Shown here: positions 1 to 6,020 of the stretch, piece after piece
Layout: each line of letters opens with the position of its first letter
Numbering within the stretch: position 1 is the first letter of the stretch
Translations under genes and position numbers: made by a program
Notes under the pieces: model-generated
What the model was told of the DNA's origin: nothing
Database searches by the model: none
What the model saw: the letters and a program-made list of their open reading frames with translations, nothing else
NCBI GenBank assembly: GCA_021786915.1
Contig: JAJYMP010000710.1
Location: forward strand, 1 to 7,302
Source of the DNA: Chloroflexota bacterium
GTDB taxonomy: Bacteria > Chloroflexota > Limnocylindria > Limnocylindrales > CSP1-4
Direction: 5' to 3'
Length of the DNA: 7,302 bases

Positions 1-249
1 TGCGCTCGCTCCGCTCCTCCCCTCCGCCTTGCGCTGACGGCGGCTGAGCCGGCCTCGGGCTCCGTGGCGGACCGGCTGATCCGCCGCCATCGCGGCGTTG
101 TCGGCTGCGGTGCTCGCTCACGCACCTGCAGGTGCGCTCGCTCCGCTCCTCCCCTCCGCCTTGCGCTGACGGCGGCTGAGCCGGCCTCGGGCTCCGTGGC
201 GGACCGGCTGATCCGCCGCCATCGCGGCGTTGTCGGCCGCGGTGCTCGC
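1..249. repeat. Tandem repeat, 132-base period, two copies
   Basis: Bases 1-117 and 133-249 are the same except at one position (T106 versus C238), so the period is 132 bases. A 15-base linker (118-132) separates the repeated blocks. Each copy carries a small inverted repeat, GGCGGA...TCCGCC, with an 8-base loop (66-85 and 198-217). Because the first copy starts at or before base 1, the true array may extend to the left. The high identity points to a recent duplication or to gene conversion. The period is a multiple of three, but no known protein repeat is seen in either direction. Confidence 0.9.
121..136. repeat. 16-base perfect palindrome at repeat junction
   Basis: CGCACCTGCAGGTGCG reads the same on both strands. 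It spans the linker between the two long repeat copies and the first bases of the second copy. It could be a dimeric-protein binding site, a remnant of the unit boundary, or chance in GC-rich DNA; the sequence does not decide. Confidence 0.55.
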
Positions 250-271
250 GGCGTTGTCGCCGGCGGTGCGT
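224..271. repeat. Short tandem duplication, 24-base period
   Basis: Bases 224-247 and 248-271 align with few differences (both start GCGGCGTTGTCG). It begins inside the end of the second long repeat copy and extends past it, so it looks like a separate, smaller slippage event at the right border of the 132-base array. Confidence 0.5.
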
Positions 272-336
272 CGGGCGCGGCGGGGCGGGACGGATACCCC
301 GGGCCGGTCGGGCCGGTCCGATCGTGCGGTCGCTGC

Positions 337-342
337 TAGCAT
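337..342 (+). promoter_or_regulatory. Putative -10 element (TAGCAT), leaderless start
   Basis: TAGCAT fits the TANNNT form of a bacterial -10 hexamer, in a stretch where A/T runs are rare. Seven bases separate it from GTG 350, which would place the transcription start at or next to the first base of the start codon. No convincing -35 hexamer is seen 17 bases upstream, and no Shine-Dalgarno sequence fits between hexamer and start. A very similar arrangement precedes tsaE, which raises confidence in both. Confidence 0.45.
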
Positions 343-349
343 CGGGTCG

Positions 350-1957
350 GTGAGCAATCCGACGCGTGCCTTCGCCACGATCGACCGGGGGACCGCCACG
401 ACGGCCGTCGCCCTCATCGGATGGGCGGGGGGTCGGCATCGGCTGCTGGGCGCCACCGCGGGCCCGGTCGGCGTCCCCGAGTCGGCGCTCCTGGAGCGCG
501 TGCGCAGGCGGGCGATGGCCGCGGACCCGTCCCTCCTCGAGGCGATCGGGCTGGAGCGGCCCGGGTGCGCAGCCGACCTGCAACGCCTCGAGTGCGCGAC
601 CGCGATGGCCCCGGAGCTCGCGGTCGTGGCCGCGACCGAGCGCGTGGTCAAGCCGCTCGCCGCCGTCGCGGCGACTGCCGGCTGGCACGTCCGGCCCGTG
701 GTCGTCGAGGGCTCGGAGATCCTCAAGGTGGCCACGTCGCTCGCGGACCGGCATGTCGATGCCATCCTCGCGGGGGCGTCCAATCCCCCCGGAGCGGACG
801 AGCGGAACCTCATCGCCGAACTCTGCACGCTGGTCGCCGCCACGACTGAGCGCCGGCCAGACCTCGTCACCGTGCTGGCGGGCGGATTGGCGTCGCCCGG
901 GGCCAGGACCGAGCAGCTGTTCCGTCCAGACCGGCCCGGACCTACCGTCCTCGCCCCGTCGCCGCTGGACGACGGTGGCGAGCCGTTGCGCGCCCTCCTC
1001 GACGGCCTCCGCGGCGGCCGTGACGACGGCCGTCGGGCGATCGCAGCGGCCACGGCATCGCTCGCGCGCGTCCTCCGCCGCCGCGTGGAGGTGCTCGAGA
1101 TCGGCCAGTCCGGCGGCTCGCGCACCCTCGCCGCATGGCAGCCCGGCGTCGAGACCGTGGTGCGCACGGCCCTGGTCCCGCGTGCGGCGCTCCTGCCCAA
1201 GCCGTTCACCGACGCCGACCTCGACGCCGTCATCGGCTGGCTGCCGGTCGCCCTCGACCGCCTACGCCTCCAGGACCGCCTGCGCGAGATGGCGACGGCG
1301 CCGTGGTCCGATGCCGCGGGCGATGGCGCCATCGTCCGCCTCGCGTCGGTCCGGGCGGCTACGGCTCGGCTGTTGGAGGCGACGCCGGCCTTCGACGCGA
1401 TGCCGGCGCCCGACCTCGTGCTCGTCACCGGGGGCGGCTGGCTGGCCGGTCCCGCCACGGCGGCCGTCCTCGCCCTGGCCGACGTGGCGAGGCGGCCCGG
1501 CGCCCGGGCCGTGGGCATGGACCATGCCCGCGTCCTCGCGCCCATCGGCACCATCGAGGACGAGGACGAGCGGGCGAGGCTGCTGGCCGACCTACGTGAC
1601 GACATGCTGGTCCCGCTCGGGACGATCGTGCTGGCCGCAGGCCTGCGGGGCGCCCGGGCGGCAGGCCAGCTGACCGTGCACCGCACTGACGGCCCGCTCG
1701 ACGTCGACCTCGTGCCGGGGGGCGTCGACCTGGTGGACGTGCCGCCCGGCGAACACGCGACGGTCGAGCTCCGGTTCCGCGAGGTCGTGGACATCGGCGT
1801 GAGGGCGCGGCACATGGCGCTGGAGGTGACCGGGGGGCTCGGCGGGCTGGTGGTCGACCTCCGCGACGCACCGCTTCGCCTGCCGGACCGTCTGGAGCCG
1901 CGCCGGGAGCTCCTGGCATCCTGGCAGGGTGCGGTCTGGCCGGGGTTCGACCAGTGA
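350..1957 (+). CDS. GlmL/MutL-family protein (ASKHA-like)
   Basis: This 535-residue protein resembles the GlmL/MutL family, named for the accessory protein encoded with adenosylcobalamin-dependent glutamate mutase and probably concerned with nucleotide-dependent care of that enzyme. Visible family marks are the N-terminal phosphate loop IDRGTATTAV (11-20), a glycine-rich segment LVTGGGWLAG (358-367), the segment GMDHARVLAPIG (around 391) resembling the family's conserved D-x-x-x-V/I-L-A/P-x-x-G stretch, and a C-terminal beta-rich domain. The second phosphate motif, normally like D-I-G-G-A-T-T, is LEIGQSGGSRT (249-259), so the Asp is Glu and the GGATT core is gone; ATPase activity may be altered. 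I chose GTG 350 because a -10-like hexamer sits seven bases before it. An in-frame TTG at 230 lies inside the repeat and adds a low-complexity Arg/Ala tail. No mutase subunit is present nearby, so 'glutamate mutase accessory' would over-annotate it. No membrane segment or signal peptide is seen. Its stop codon lies inside a 42-base tandem duplication. Confidence 0.8.
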   Translation: MSNPTRAFATIDRGTATTAVALIGWAGGRHRLLGATAGPVGVPESALLERVRRRAMAADPSLLEAIGLERPGCAADLQRLECATAMAPELAVVAATERVVKPLAAVAATAGWHVRPVVVEGSEILKVATSLADRHVDAILAGASNPPGADERNLIAELCTLVAATTERRPDLVTVLAGGLASPGARTEQLFRPDRPGPTVLAPSPLDDGGEPLRALLDGLRGGRDDGRRAIAAATASLARVLRRRVEVLEIGQSGGSRTLAAWQPGVETVVRTALVPRAALLPKPFTDADLDAVIGWLPVALDRLRLQDRLREMATAPWSDAAGDGAIVRLASVRAATARLLEATPAFDAMPAPDLVLVTGGGWLAGPATAAVLALADVARRPGARAVGMDHARVLAPIGTIEDEDERARLLADLRDDMLVPLGTIVLAAGLRGARAAGQLTVHRTDGPLDVDLVPGGVDLVDVPPGEHATVELRFREVVDIGVRARHMALEVTGGLGGLVVDLRDAPLRLPDRLEPRRELLASWQGAVWPGFDQ

Positions 1958-2019
1958 CCGGGCGTGCAACCGCGGACCTGGCCCGGGTTCGACCAGTGAC
2001 CGGGCGCGGAACCGTGGCG
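1936..2019 (+). repeat. 42-base tandem duplication over a stop codon
   Basis: Bases 1936-1975 and 1978-2017 match at 36 of 40 positions, head to tail with a 42-base period. The first copy holds the last codons of the MutL-like gene (W-P-G-F-D-Q-stop); the second repeats that same peptide ending and stop in the same frame, downstream of the real stop. The core AGTGACCGGGC occurs a third time at 2048-2058, at a different spacing (53 bases), where its GTG is the best start for the next gene. The duplication therefore multiplied a stop/start overlap. Confidence 0.85.
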
Positions 2020-2052
2020 AGGCTCGGGCTGGGCGCCGGGCTCGCCGAGTGA
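1954..2052 (+). CDS. Possible 32-codon coupled mini-ORF
   Basis: A reading frame starts at GTG 1954, whose last two bases overlap the MutL-like stop (GTGA), and ends at TGA 2050-2052, which overlaps GTG 2049 of the next gene in the same way. It would encode 32 residues with an internal repeat: V-T-G-R-A-T at residues 1-6 and V-T-G-R-G-T at 15-20, reflecting the 42-base duplication (14 codons). A second in-frame GTG lies at 1996. The peptide has no known motif. It may be a translated relay that carries ribosomes from the first gene to the third, or merely a by-product of the duplication. No Shine-Dalgarno site supports it; only the double GTGA overlap does. Confidence 0.25.
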   Translation: MTGRATADLARVRPVTGRGTVARLGLGAGLAE

Positions 2053-3095
2053 CCGGGCTTGGCGCCGTGACCGACATCTCGGATTCGATGGCGTGGCTCG
2101 ACGAGGTCCCGCTCCGGCGCCTCGTGGAGGCCGGGCTCGAGATGAGCGTCCCGCTGCCGCCGGGCGATCGACCCCTCGTCGAGCCGGGGACGGTGGTGGT
2201 GCCCGGCGACCTGCTGCTCGAGCACGTGCGCGACCGACGGGTCGCCGAGGTGGACCTGCGGACGCCGGAGGGCGAGAGGCCGTCCACTGGCAGCCGGTGG
2301 GCACCCGCCCCGGGCCGACGTCGCCACGCCGACCATCCCGGCGACGGCGAGCTGCTGGCGCCCGTCCCGGGCAAGAGCGGCCGATGGCGCCTGGTGACGG
2401 GCGAGCATCGAGCGCAGACGGCGTCGTCGGTTGGCGGGATCGTGGTCGAGGTTCGTCCCGGGGCCATGATCCGGCTCCGCGTGGAGGGGCTGGCGATCCG
2501 GGGCGCGTTCGCGGCCGGCGCCTCGGCCCGGGGACGGCTCGAACTCGCGACCGACCCGTTCGGCGACCTGCGGCCCGGCGGCATCGACGTGGGGAGAACG
2601 GGGAGCATCCTCGTCGTCGGCTCGCGGATTGACGCCGAGGCGCTCACCCGGGCACGCGCGATGGGCGTCCGGGGCATCGTGGCGGCGTCAGTCGCGGGCA
2701 AGGACCTGCGCGACTTCCAGGCGTCCGAGCGTCGGCAGCGGGCCGCGCTCCACATGCCCGAGCCCTTCGGCGTCCTGGCGCTGGACGGTGCGCTGAAGCG
2801 GCCCATTGCGACTCCCGTGGCAGCGCTCCTCGAGCGACTGGCGGGCCACGAGGTGGCGCTGCTGGTCGATCCGCCGGCACTGGTGTTCGATGCTGCCGGG
2901 GTGGACCTGCCCGACGTCCCGCCCGACTGGGTGCGCGTGCGGAGTGGCCCGAACCTGGGCGCGGAGGGTCGCCTGCGCGAGCTCGTGGGGCTGCGGCGCT
3001 TCGCGGGCGGCGTGCACCTCGAGTCGGCCCGGGTCGACCTCGACGGCAAGGCCCCGATGGACATCCCGCTGGCGGACCTCGAGCGGCTGGGCTGA
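2049..3095 (+). CDS. Uncharacterised protein, lipoyl-like and KOW-like
   Basis: This 348-residue protein of unknown function is presumably co-transcribed with the MutL-like gene, as no promoter-like A/T segment lies between them. Near the N-terminus, PLVEPGTVVVPGDLLLEH (42-59) has the turn spacing of biotinyl/lipoyl-type barrel-sandwich domains, and a second similar half follows as VGGIVVEVRPGA (128-139); no lipoylated or biotinylated lysine motif (DKA or MKM type) is seen. The middle part (about 185-240) begins GSILVVGSRID, a Rossmann-like strand-turn-helix, and continues with a charged helix ending in A-A-L-H. The C-terminus VRVRSGPNLGAEG (295-307) resembles a KOW loop, found in proteins that bind RNA or ribosomes. 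Possible starts are GTG 2049, GTG 2067 and ATG 2088; none has a clear Shine-Dalgarno site. I chose 2049 because it makes a GTGA overlap with the preceding mini-ORF and shares GTGACCGGG with the tsaD start. An in-frame GTG at 1929 would overlap the upstream gene and add a low-complexity Arg-rich tail. Confidence 0.7.
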   Translation: MTGLGAVTDISDSMAWLDEVPLRRLVEAGLEMSVPLPPGDRPLVEPGTVVVPGDLLLEHVRDRRVAEVDLRTPEGERPSTGSRWAPAPGRRRHADHPGDGELLAPVPGKSGRWRLVTGEHRAQTASSVGGIVVEVRPGAMIRLRVEGLAIRGAFAAGASARGRLELATDPFGDLRPGGIDVGRTGSILVVGSRIDAEALTRARAMGVRGIVAASVAGKDLRDFQASERRQRAALHMPEPFGVLALDGALKRPIATPVAALLERLAGHEVALLVDPPALVFDAAGVDLPDVPPDWVRVRSGPNLGAEGRLRELVGLRRFAGGVHLESARVDLDGKAPMDIPLADLERLG

Positions 3096-3183
3096 CCGGT
3101 CCGAAGGCTCCGCCCGGCGTGGCGCCGCGGCACGGGCGCCTCCCGCCGCGGCCGGCGCCCCCGCACCGCGCCACGGCTTCGGC

Positions 3184-3189
3184 TACCCT
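3184..3189 (+). promoter_or_regulatory. Putative -10 element (TACCCT), leaderless tsaE start
   Basis: TACCCT fits TANNNT and lies eight bases before ATG 3198, which would put the transcript start at or beside the start codon. It is in the 102-base gap after the previous gene, the only sizeable break between genes after position 350, so a promoter is expected here. No -35 hexamer or Shine-Dalgarno site is evident in the gap. The spacing closely matches that before GTG 350. Confidence 0.45.
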
Positions 3190-3197
3190 CGGGCCTG

Positions 3198-3671
3198 ATG
3201 CCCGACCTCGCGACCGGCGAGCGCGTCGTCGTGACGCGTGATGCCGCCGAAACCCGTGACCTCGCCGCGCGACTGGCCGCCACCGCGCGGCCGGGCGACC
3301 TGCTGTGCCTGGTGGGCGACCTCGGCGCGGGCAAGACGCAGTTCGCGAAGGGCTTCGCCGTCGGGCTGGGCATCGATGACGTGGTCTCGTCGCCGACCTT
3401 CGTCCTCATGACCGAGTACGCCGGCCGCCTGCCGATGTTCCATCTGGACCTGTACCGGCTCGCCGACGCCGCCGACGCCCTCGCGGGCGGGCTGCTCGAT
3501 GAGCGCCAGTCCGAGGGGGTGGCGCTGGTCGAGTGGGCCGAGCGGCTGGGCGGCGCCCTTCCGGCCGCGCGCCTGGACGTGCTGATCGACGGGGTTGGCG
3601 ACGAGGAGCGCCGGATCACGCTGCGCGCCGCCGCGCCCGACTACGCGCGCTACCTCGAGGCTGCGGCATGA
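3198..3671 (+). CDS. tsaE: tRNA t6A biosynthesis ATPase TsaE
   Basis: TsaE is the cytoplasmic ATPase that binds the TsaB-TsaD dimer and is needed for repeated rounds of threonylcarbamoyl transfer to A37 of ANN-decoding tRNAs. The 157-residue protein has usual length for the family. The Walker A loop GDLGAGKT is at 40-47, the SSPTF switch segment at 64-68, HLDLYR with the conserved Asp at 82-87, and VEWAER at 111-116. All hallmark residues are present, so it should be active. It is the first gene of the downstream operon: a 102-base gap with a -10-like hexamer precedes ATG 3198, and no Shine-Dalgarno site is seen, consistent with leaderless translation. Its TGA overlaps the tsaB ATG by four bases. 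Confidence 0.95.
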   Translation: MPDLATGERVVVTRDAAETRDLAARLAATARPGDLLCLVGDLGAGKTQFAKGFAVGLGIDDVVSSPTFVLMTEYAGRLPMFHLDLYRLADAADALAGGLLDERQSEGVALVEWAERLGGALPAARLDVLIDGVGDEERRITLRAAAPDYARYLEAAA

Positions 3672-4381
3672 CCGCCGGCGGCCCGATCCTGCTCATCGAC
3701 ACGGCGACCACGCGCGCGGTCATCGCGCTCGGCGGTCCCGATGGGGCGCTGGTCGAGCAGCGTGGATGGCTGGCCGGCTACCGACACGGCGAGGAGCTGC
3801 TCGCGAGGATCGACGGCCTGCTGGCGGACCGGGGCGTCGCCACCGCGGAGCTGGGCGCCATCGCGGTCGGGACGGGGCCCGGGGCGTTCACCGGCCTCCG
3901 CGTCGGGATCGCCACGGCCAAGGGCCTGGCGCACGCGCTGGGCCTGCCGATCGTCGGCGTGGCGTCCGGCATCGCGCTCCTCGACGCGGCGCTCGCGGCG
4001 CCCACTGCGGCTCCGGCTCCCGCGCAGCTCGTGCTGCTCCAGCCCGCCGGCCCCAGCGACCGGGTGCTGACCCGTCGCGGCGAGCGACCGGCCATCCTGC
4101 CCGGCGGCACGGACCCCGACCTTCGCCCGGGTGAGAGGCTCGTCGCGGTCGACCTCGCCGGACGGGCCGACGAGGGCGCCGTTGGGCTGGGCGAGGCAGC
4201 GGTGGAAGGCCTCGCGGCCGCGATGCTCGCGACCGCGGCCGGGCGGCTGGCGTCGGGCGACGCCGACGACCTGGCGACCCTGGTCCCCGAGTACGTCACG
4301 CTTCCGCGCGGCGTCCACATGCCCCCGACCGACGCCGGCGTCGAGGTCAGCGGCTCCCACCCGCAGGCTGAGCGGCCATGA
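3668..4381 (+). CDS. tsaB: tRNA t6A biosynthesis protein TsaB
   Basis: TsaB is the ASKHA-fold paralogue of TsaD that scaffolds the t6A transferase; it is not itself the catalytic subunit. The 237-residue protein carries ILLIDTATT at 7-15 and the family signature GTGPGAFTGLRVG at 68-80, followed by a helix ending in the GLPIVGV type segment. The C-terminal half is variable, as is normal, but retains VPEYV near the end. ATG 3668 overlaps the tsaE stop (ATGA), and GAGG at 3657-3660 lies seven bases before it, one of the few plausible Shine-Dalgarno sites in the window. An upstream extension of the frame to 3533 would overlap tsaE deeply and has no family support. Its stop overlaps the rimI start by four bases. 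Confidence 0.95.
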   Translation: MTAGGPILLIDTATTRAVIALGGPDGALVEQRGWLAGYRHGEELLARIDGLLADRGVATAELGAIAVGTGPGAFTGLRVGIATAKGLAHALGLPIVGVASGIALLDAALAAPTAAPAPAQLVLLQPAGPSDRVLTRRGERPAILPGGTDPDLRPGERLVAVDLAGRADEGAVGLGEAAVEGLAAAMLATAAGRLASGDADDLATLVPEYVTLPRGVHMPPTDAGVEVSGSHPQAERP

Positions 4382-4947
4382 GCACCACGGTCCCGGTCCT
4401 GCTGGTGCGGCCGATGCAGGTCTCGGACCTGACCGCCGTGCAGCGCATCGAGCGCGCCTCGTTCACCACGCCCTGGCCCGCTCAGGCCTACCGCCAGGAG
4501 ATCGAGACCAACCGCCTGGCCCAGTACCTCGTGGCGGTGATGGGCGACGAGATCGTCGCCTACGGCGGCATCTGGCTCATGGTGGACGAGGCGCACATCA
4601 CCACGTTCGCGGTCGACCCACGGTACCGGCGCCGCAGGATCGGCGAGCGGTTGCTGCTGGCGCTCCTGGACCTCGCCGATGACCGCGGGGCGCGCGAGGC
4701 GACCCTTGAGGTGCGCCTGTCGAACCTGCCGGCGCGTCGCCTCTACGAGAAGTACGGCTTCCGGCCGGTGGGCCTCCGCCCGCGCTACTACACCGACAAC
4801 AACGAGGACGCGCTGATCATGACCACCGAGCCGCTCGAGCTGCCGGCGATGCGCGCCCGGGTGGCGCGGCTGCGGGCCCAGCTCGACGCGTCGCCCGCGC
4901 CGTCCACCACGCCCGACGACGACATCCCGCAAGGCCCCAAGCAGTGA
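4378..4947 (+). CDS. rimI: Protein N-acetyltransferase RimI
   Basis: This is a GNAT-fold acetyltransferase that moves an acetyl group from acetyl-CoA to protein N-terminal amines; the enterobacterial RimI acts on ribosomal protein S18, and relatives in other phyla have broader range. In the 189-residue protein the acetyl-CoA phosphate loop is RRRRIGE (84-90), followed by a helix. LEVRLSN (110-116) holds Glu111 and LYEKYGF (122-128) holds Tyr123, the positions that match the catalytic Glu and Tyr of Salmonella RimI. RPRYYTDNNEDALIM (134-148) matches the family's C-terminal Y-Y-x-x-x-x-E-D-A-x-x-M stretch. About 40 residues follow this, more than in the compact enterobacterial enzyme; the tail starts with an Arg/Ala helix and ends in an Asp-rich, Pro-containing stretch. 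The gene sits between tsaB and tsaD with four-base overlaps on each side, a common arrangement. Confidence 0.93.
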   Translation: MSTTVPVLLVRPMQVSDLTAVQRIERASFTTPWPAQAYRQEIETNRLAQYLVAVMGDEIVAYGGIWLMVDEAHITTFAVDPRYRRRRIGERLLLALLDLADDRGAREATLEVRLSNLPARRLYEKYGFRPVGLRPRYYTDNNEDALIMTTEPLELPAMRARVARLRAQLDASPAPSTTPDDDIPQGPKQ

Positions 4948-6020
4948 CCGGGCCCCTGCTGCTCGCGGTCGAGTCCTCGTGCGACGAGACCGGGATCGCG
5001 CTCGTCGAGGACGGCCGGCGCATCCACGCCAATGTCGTCGCCTCCCAGGTGGCGCTCCACGCGCCGACCGGCGGCATCGTCCCCGAGGTCGCGGCGCGCG
5101 CCCACCTGCGCTGGATCGTCCCGGTGCTCGACGAGGCGCTGGCGACGGCGGGCGTCACGATGGCCGACGTGGACGCTGTGGCGGTGACGTACGGGCCGGG
5201 CCTCGCGGGCTCGCTGCTGGTGGGGATCAACTTCGCCAAGACGCTCGCCTGGGCGCACCGCAGGCCGCTGGTGCCGGTGAACCACCTCGAGGGGCACGTG
5301 TACGCCGGGTGGCTGCTGGACCCCGGCGAGGCGGAGCGCGAATCGCCGCCGTTCCCCCTGGTGGCGCTCGTGGTCTCGGGCGGCCACACGTTCCTCGTCG
5401 AGATGCGCGACCACCTGGACTACCGGTACCTCGGCGGGACGGTCGACGACGCGGCAGGCGAGGCCTTCGACAAGGTCGGCCGGCTGCTCGGCCTGGGCTA
5501 CCCTGGCGGTCCGGCCATCTCCCGCGAGGCGGAGAAGGCGACCGCACGCGACCGGGTCTTCCCGCGGGCATGGCTCGGCGACTCGTTCAACGTGTCATTC
5601 TCCGGGCTCAAGACCGCGGCCCGGCGGATCGTCGCGCACGCCCGCGCGGACGAGGGCCTGCCGGCGGATGAGCGCGAGGGCGCCCTGCCCGAGCGTGTCG
5701 TGGCCGAGCTGGCGTGGGGCTTCCAGGACAGCGTGGTGGACGTGCTCACGGCCAAGACCATCCGCGCGGCCGAGGAGATCGGCGCCCGCGGCATCGTGCT
5801 GGGGGGCGGGGTTGCGGCGAACGCGGCGCTCCGGTCGCGGATCTCGGGCGAGGCGGAGGCGCGAGGCATCGCGATGGTCATCCCGCGGCCCGGGCTGTGC
5901 ACCGACAACGGGGCGATGATCGGCGCCGCCGGGGCGCGACGGCTGGCGGCGGGCGTTCGCGCCGGCCTCGAGCTCGACGCCCGCCCGTCGCTGCCCCTCG
6001 CCCGGCCCGCCATCCGATGA
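4944..6020 (+). CDS. tsaD: tRNA threonylcarbamoyltransferase TsaD
   Basis: TsaD is the catalytic subunit that transfers the threonylcarbamoyl group from threonylcarbamoyl-AMP (made by TsaC/Sua5, absent here) to N6 of A37 in tRNA. The 358-residue protein has the expected family length. It shows VESSCDETGIALV (9-21), the TYGPGLAGSLLVG loop (82-94), the metal-binding NHLEGH with His114 and His118, VSGGHT (144-149), the SFSGLKTA segment, GGGVAANAALR (287-297) and LCTDNGAMIG with the third metal ligand Asp321. No key residue is missing. GTG 4944 overlaps the rimI stop (GTGA); AAGG at 4931-4934 is a weak Shine-Dalgarno candidate nine bases upstream. Its stop overlaps the rsmA ATG by four bases. Confidence 0.97.
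   Translation: MTGPLLLAVESSCDETGIALVEDGRRIHANVVASQVALHAPTGGIVPEVAARAHLRWIVPVLDEALATAGVTMADVDAVAVTYGPGLAGSLLVGINFAKTLAWAHRRPLVPVNHLEGHVYAGWLLDPGEAERESPPFPLVALVVSGGHTFLVEMRDHLDYRYLGGTVDDAAGEAFDKVGRLLGLGYPGGPAISREAEKATARDRVFPRAWLGDSFNVSFSGLKTAARRIVAHARADEGLPADEREGALPERVVAELAWGFQDSVVDVLTAKTIRAAEEIGARGIVLGGGVAANAALRSRISGEAEARGIAMVIPRPGLCTDNGAMIGAAGARRLAAGVRAGLELDARPSLPLARPAIR

Larger units (their letters stand above)
1..349. other. Non-coding upstream region, repeat-rich
   Basis: I see no supportable gene in this 349-base stretch. Open frames exist on both strands, but they cross the repeat copies, are rich in Arg/Ala/Gly, and show no recognisable protein family; this is expected from GC-rich DNA with few stop codons. 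The region contains a 132-base-period tandem repeat (1-249), a palindrome at the repeat junction, a short 24-base duplication and a putative promoter just before GTG 350. The left edge cuts the repeat array, so the array may be longer, and the tail of an upstream gene cannot be excluded. Confidence 0.6.

Noticed and set aside
64..339. A 91-codon plus-strand frame through the tandem repeat
   Set aside because: Its residues simply repeat with the 132-base unit, have no known motif, and it has no start signal; coding is not supported.
230..349. TTG 230 as the start of the MutL-like gene
   Set aside because: It lies inside the repeat array and adds 40 low-complexity residues before the first family motif; GTG 350 has a well-placed -10-like hexamer.
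1929..2048. GTG 1929 as the start of the uncharacterised protein
   Set aside because: The extra 40 residues are Arg/Gly-rich, come from the 42-base duplication read in another frame, and overlap the end of the upstream gene.
118..2304. A 728-codon open frame on the minus strand opposite the MutL-like gene
   Set aside because: It is antisense to a recognisable family protein, rich in Arg/Ser/Ala/Pro with no domain, crosses two repeat regions, and is explained by the scarcity of stop codons in very GC-rich DNA.
3121..3159. Hairpin in the gap before tsaE as an intrinsic terminator
   Set aside because: GGCGCCGCGG can pair with a downstream segment only with a four-base bulge and a long loop, and no T-run follows; in such GC-rich DNA this is expected by chance.
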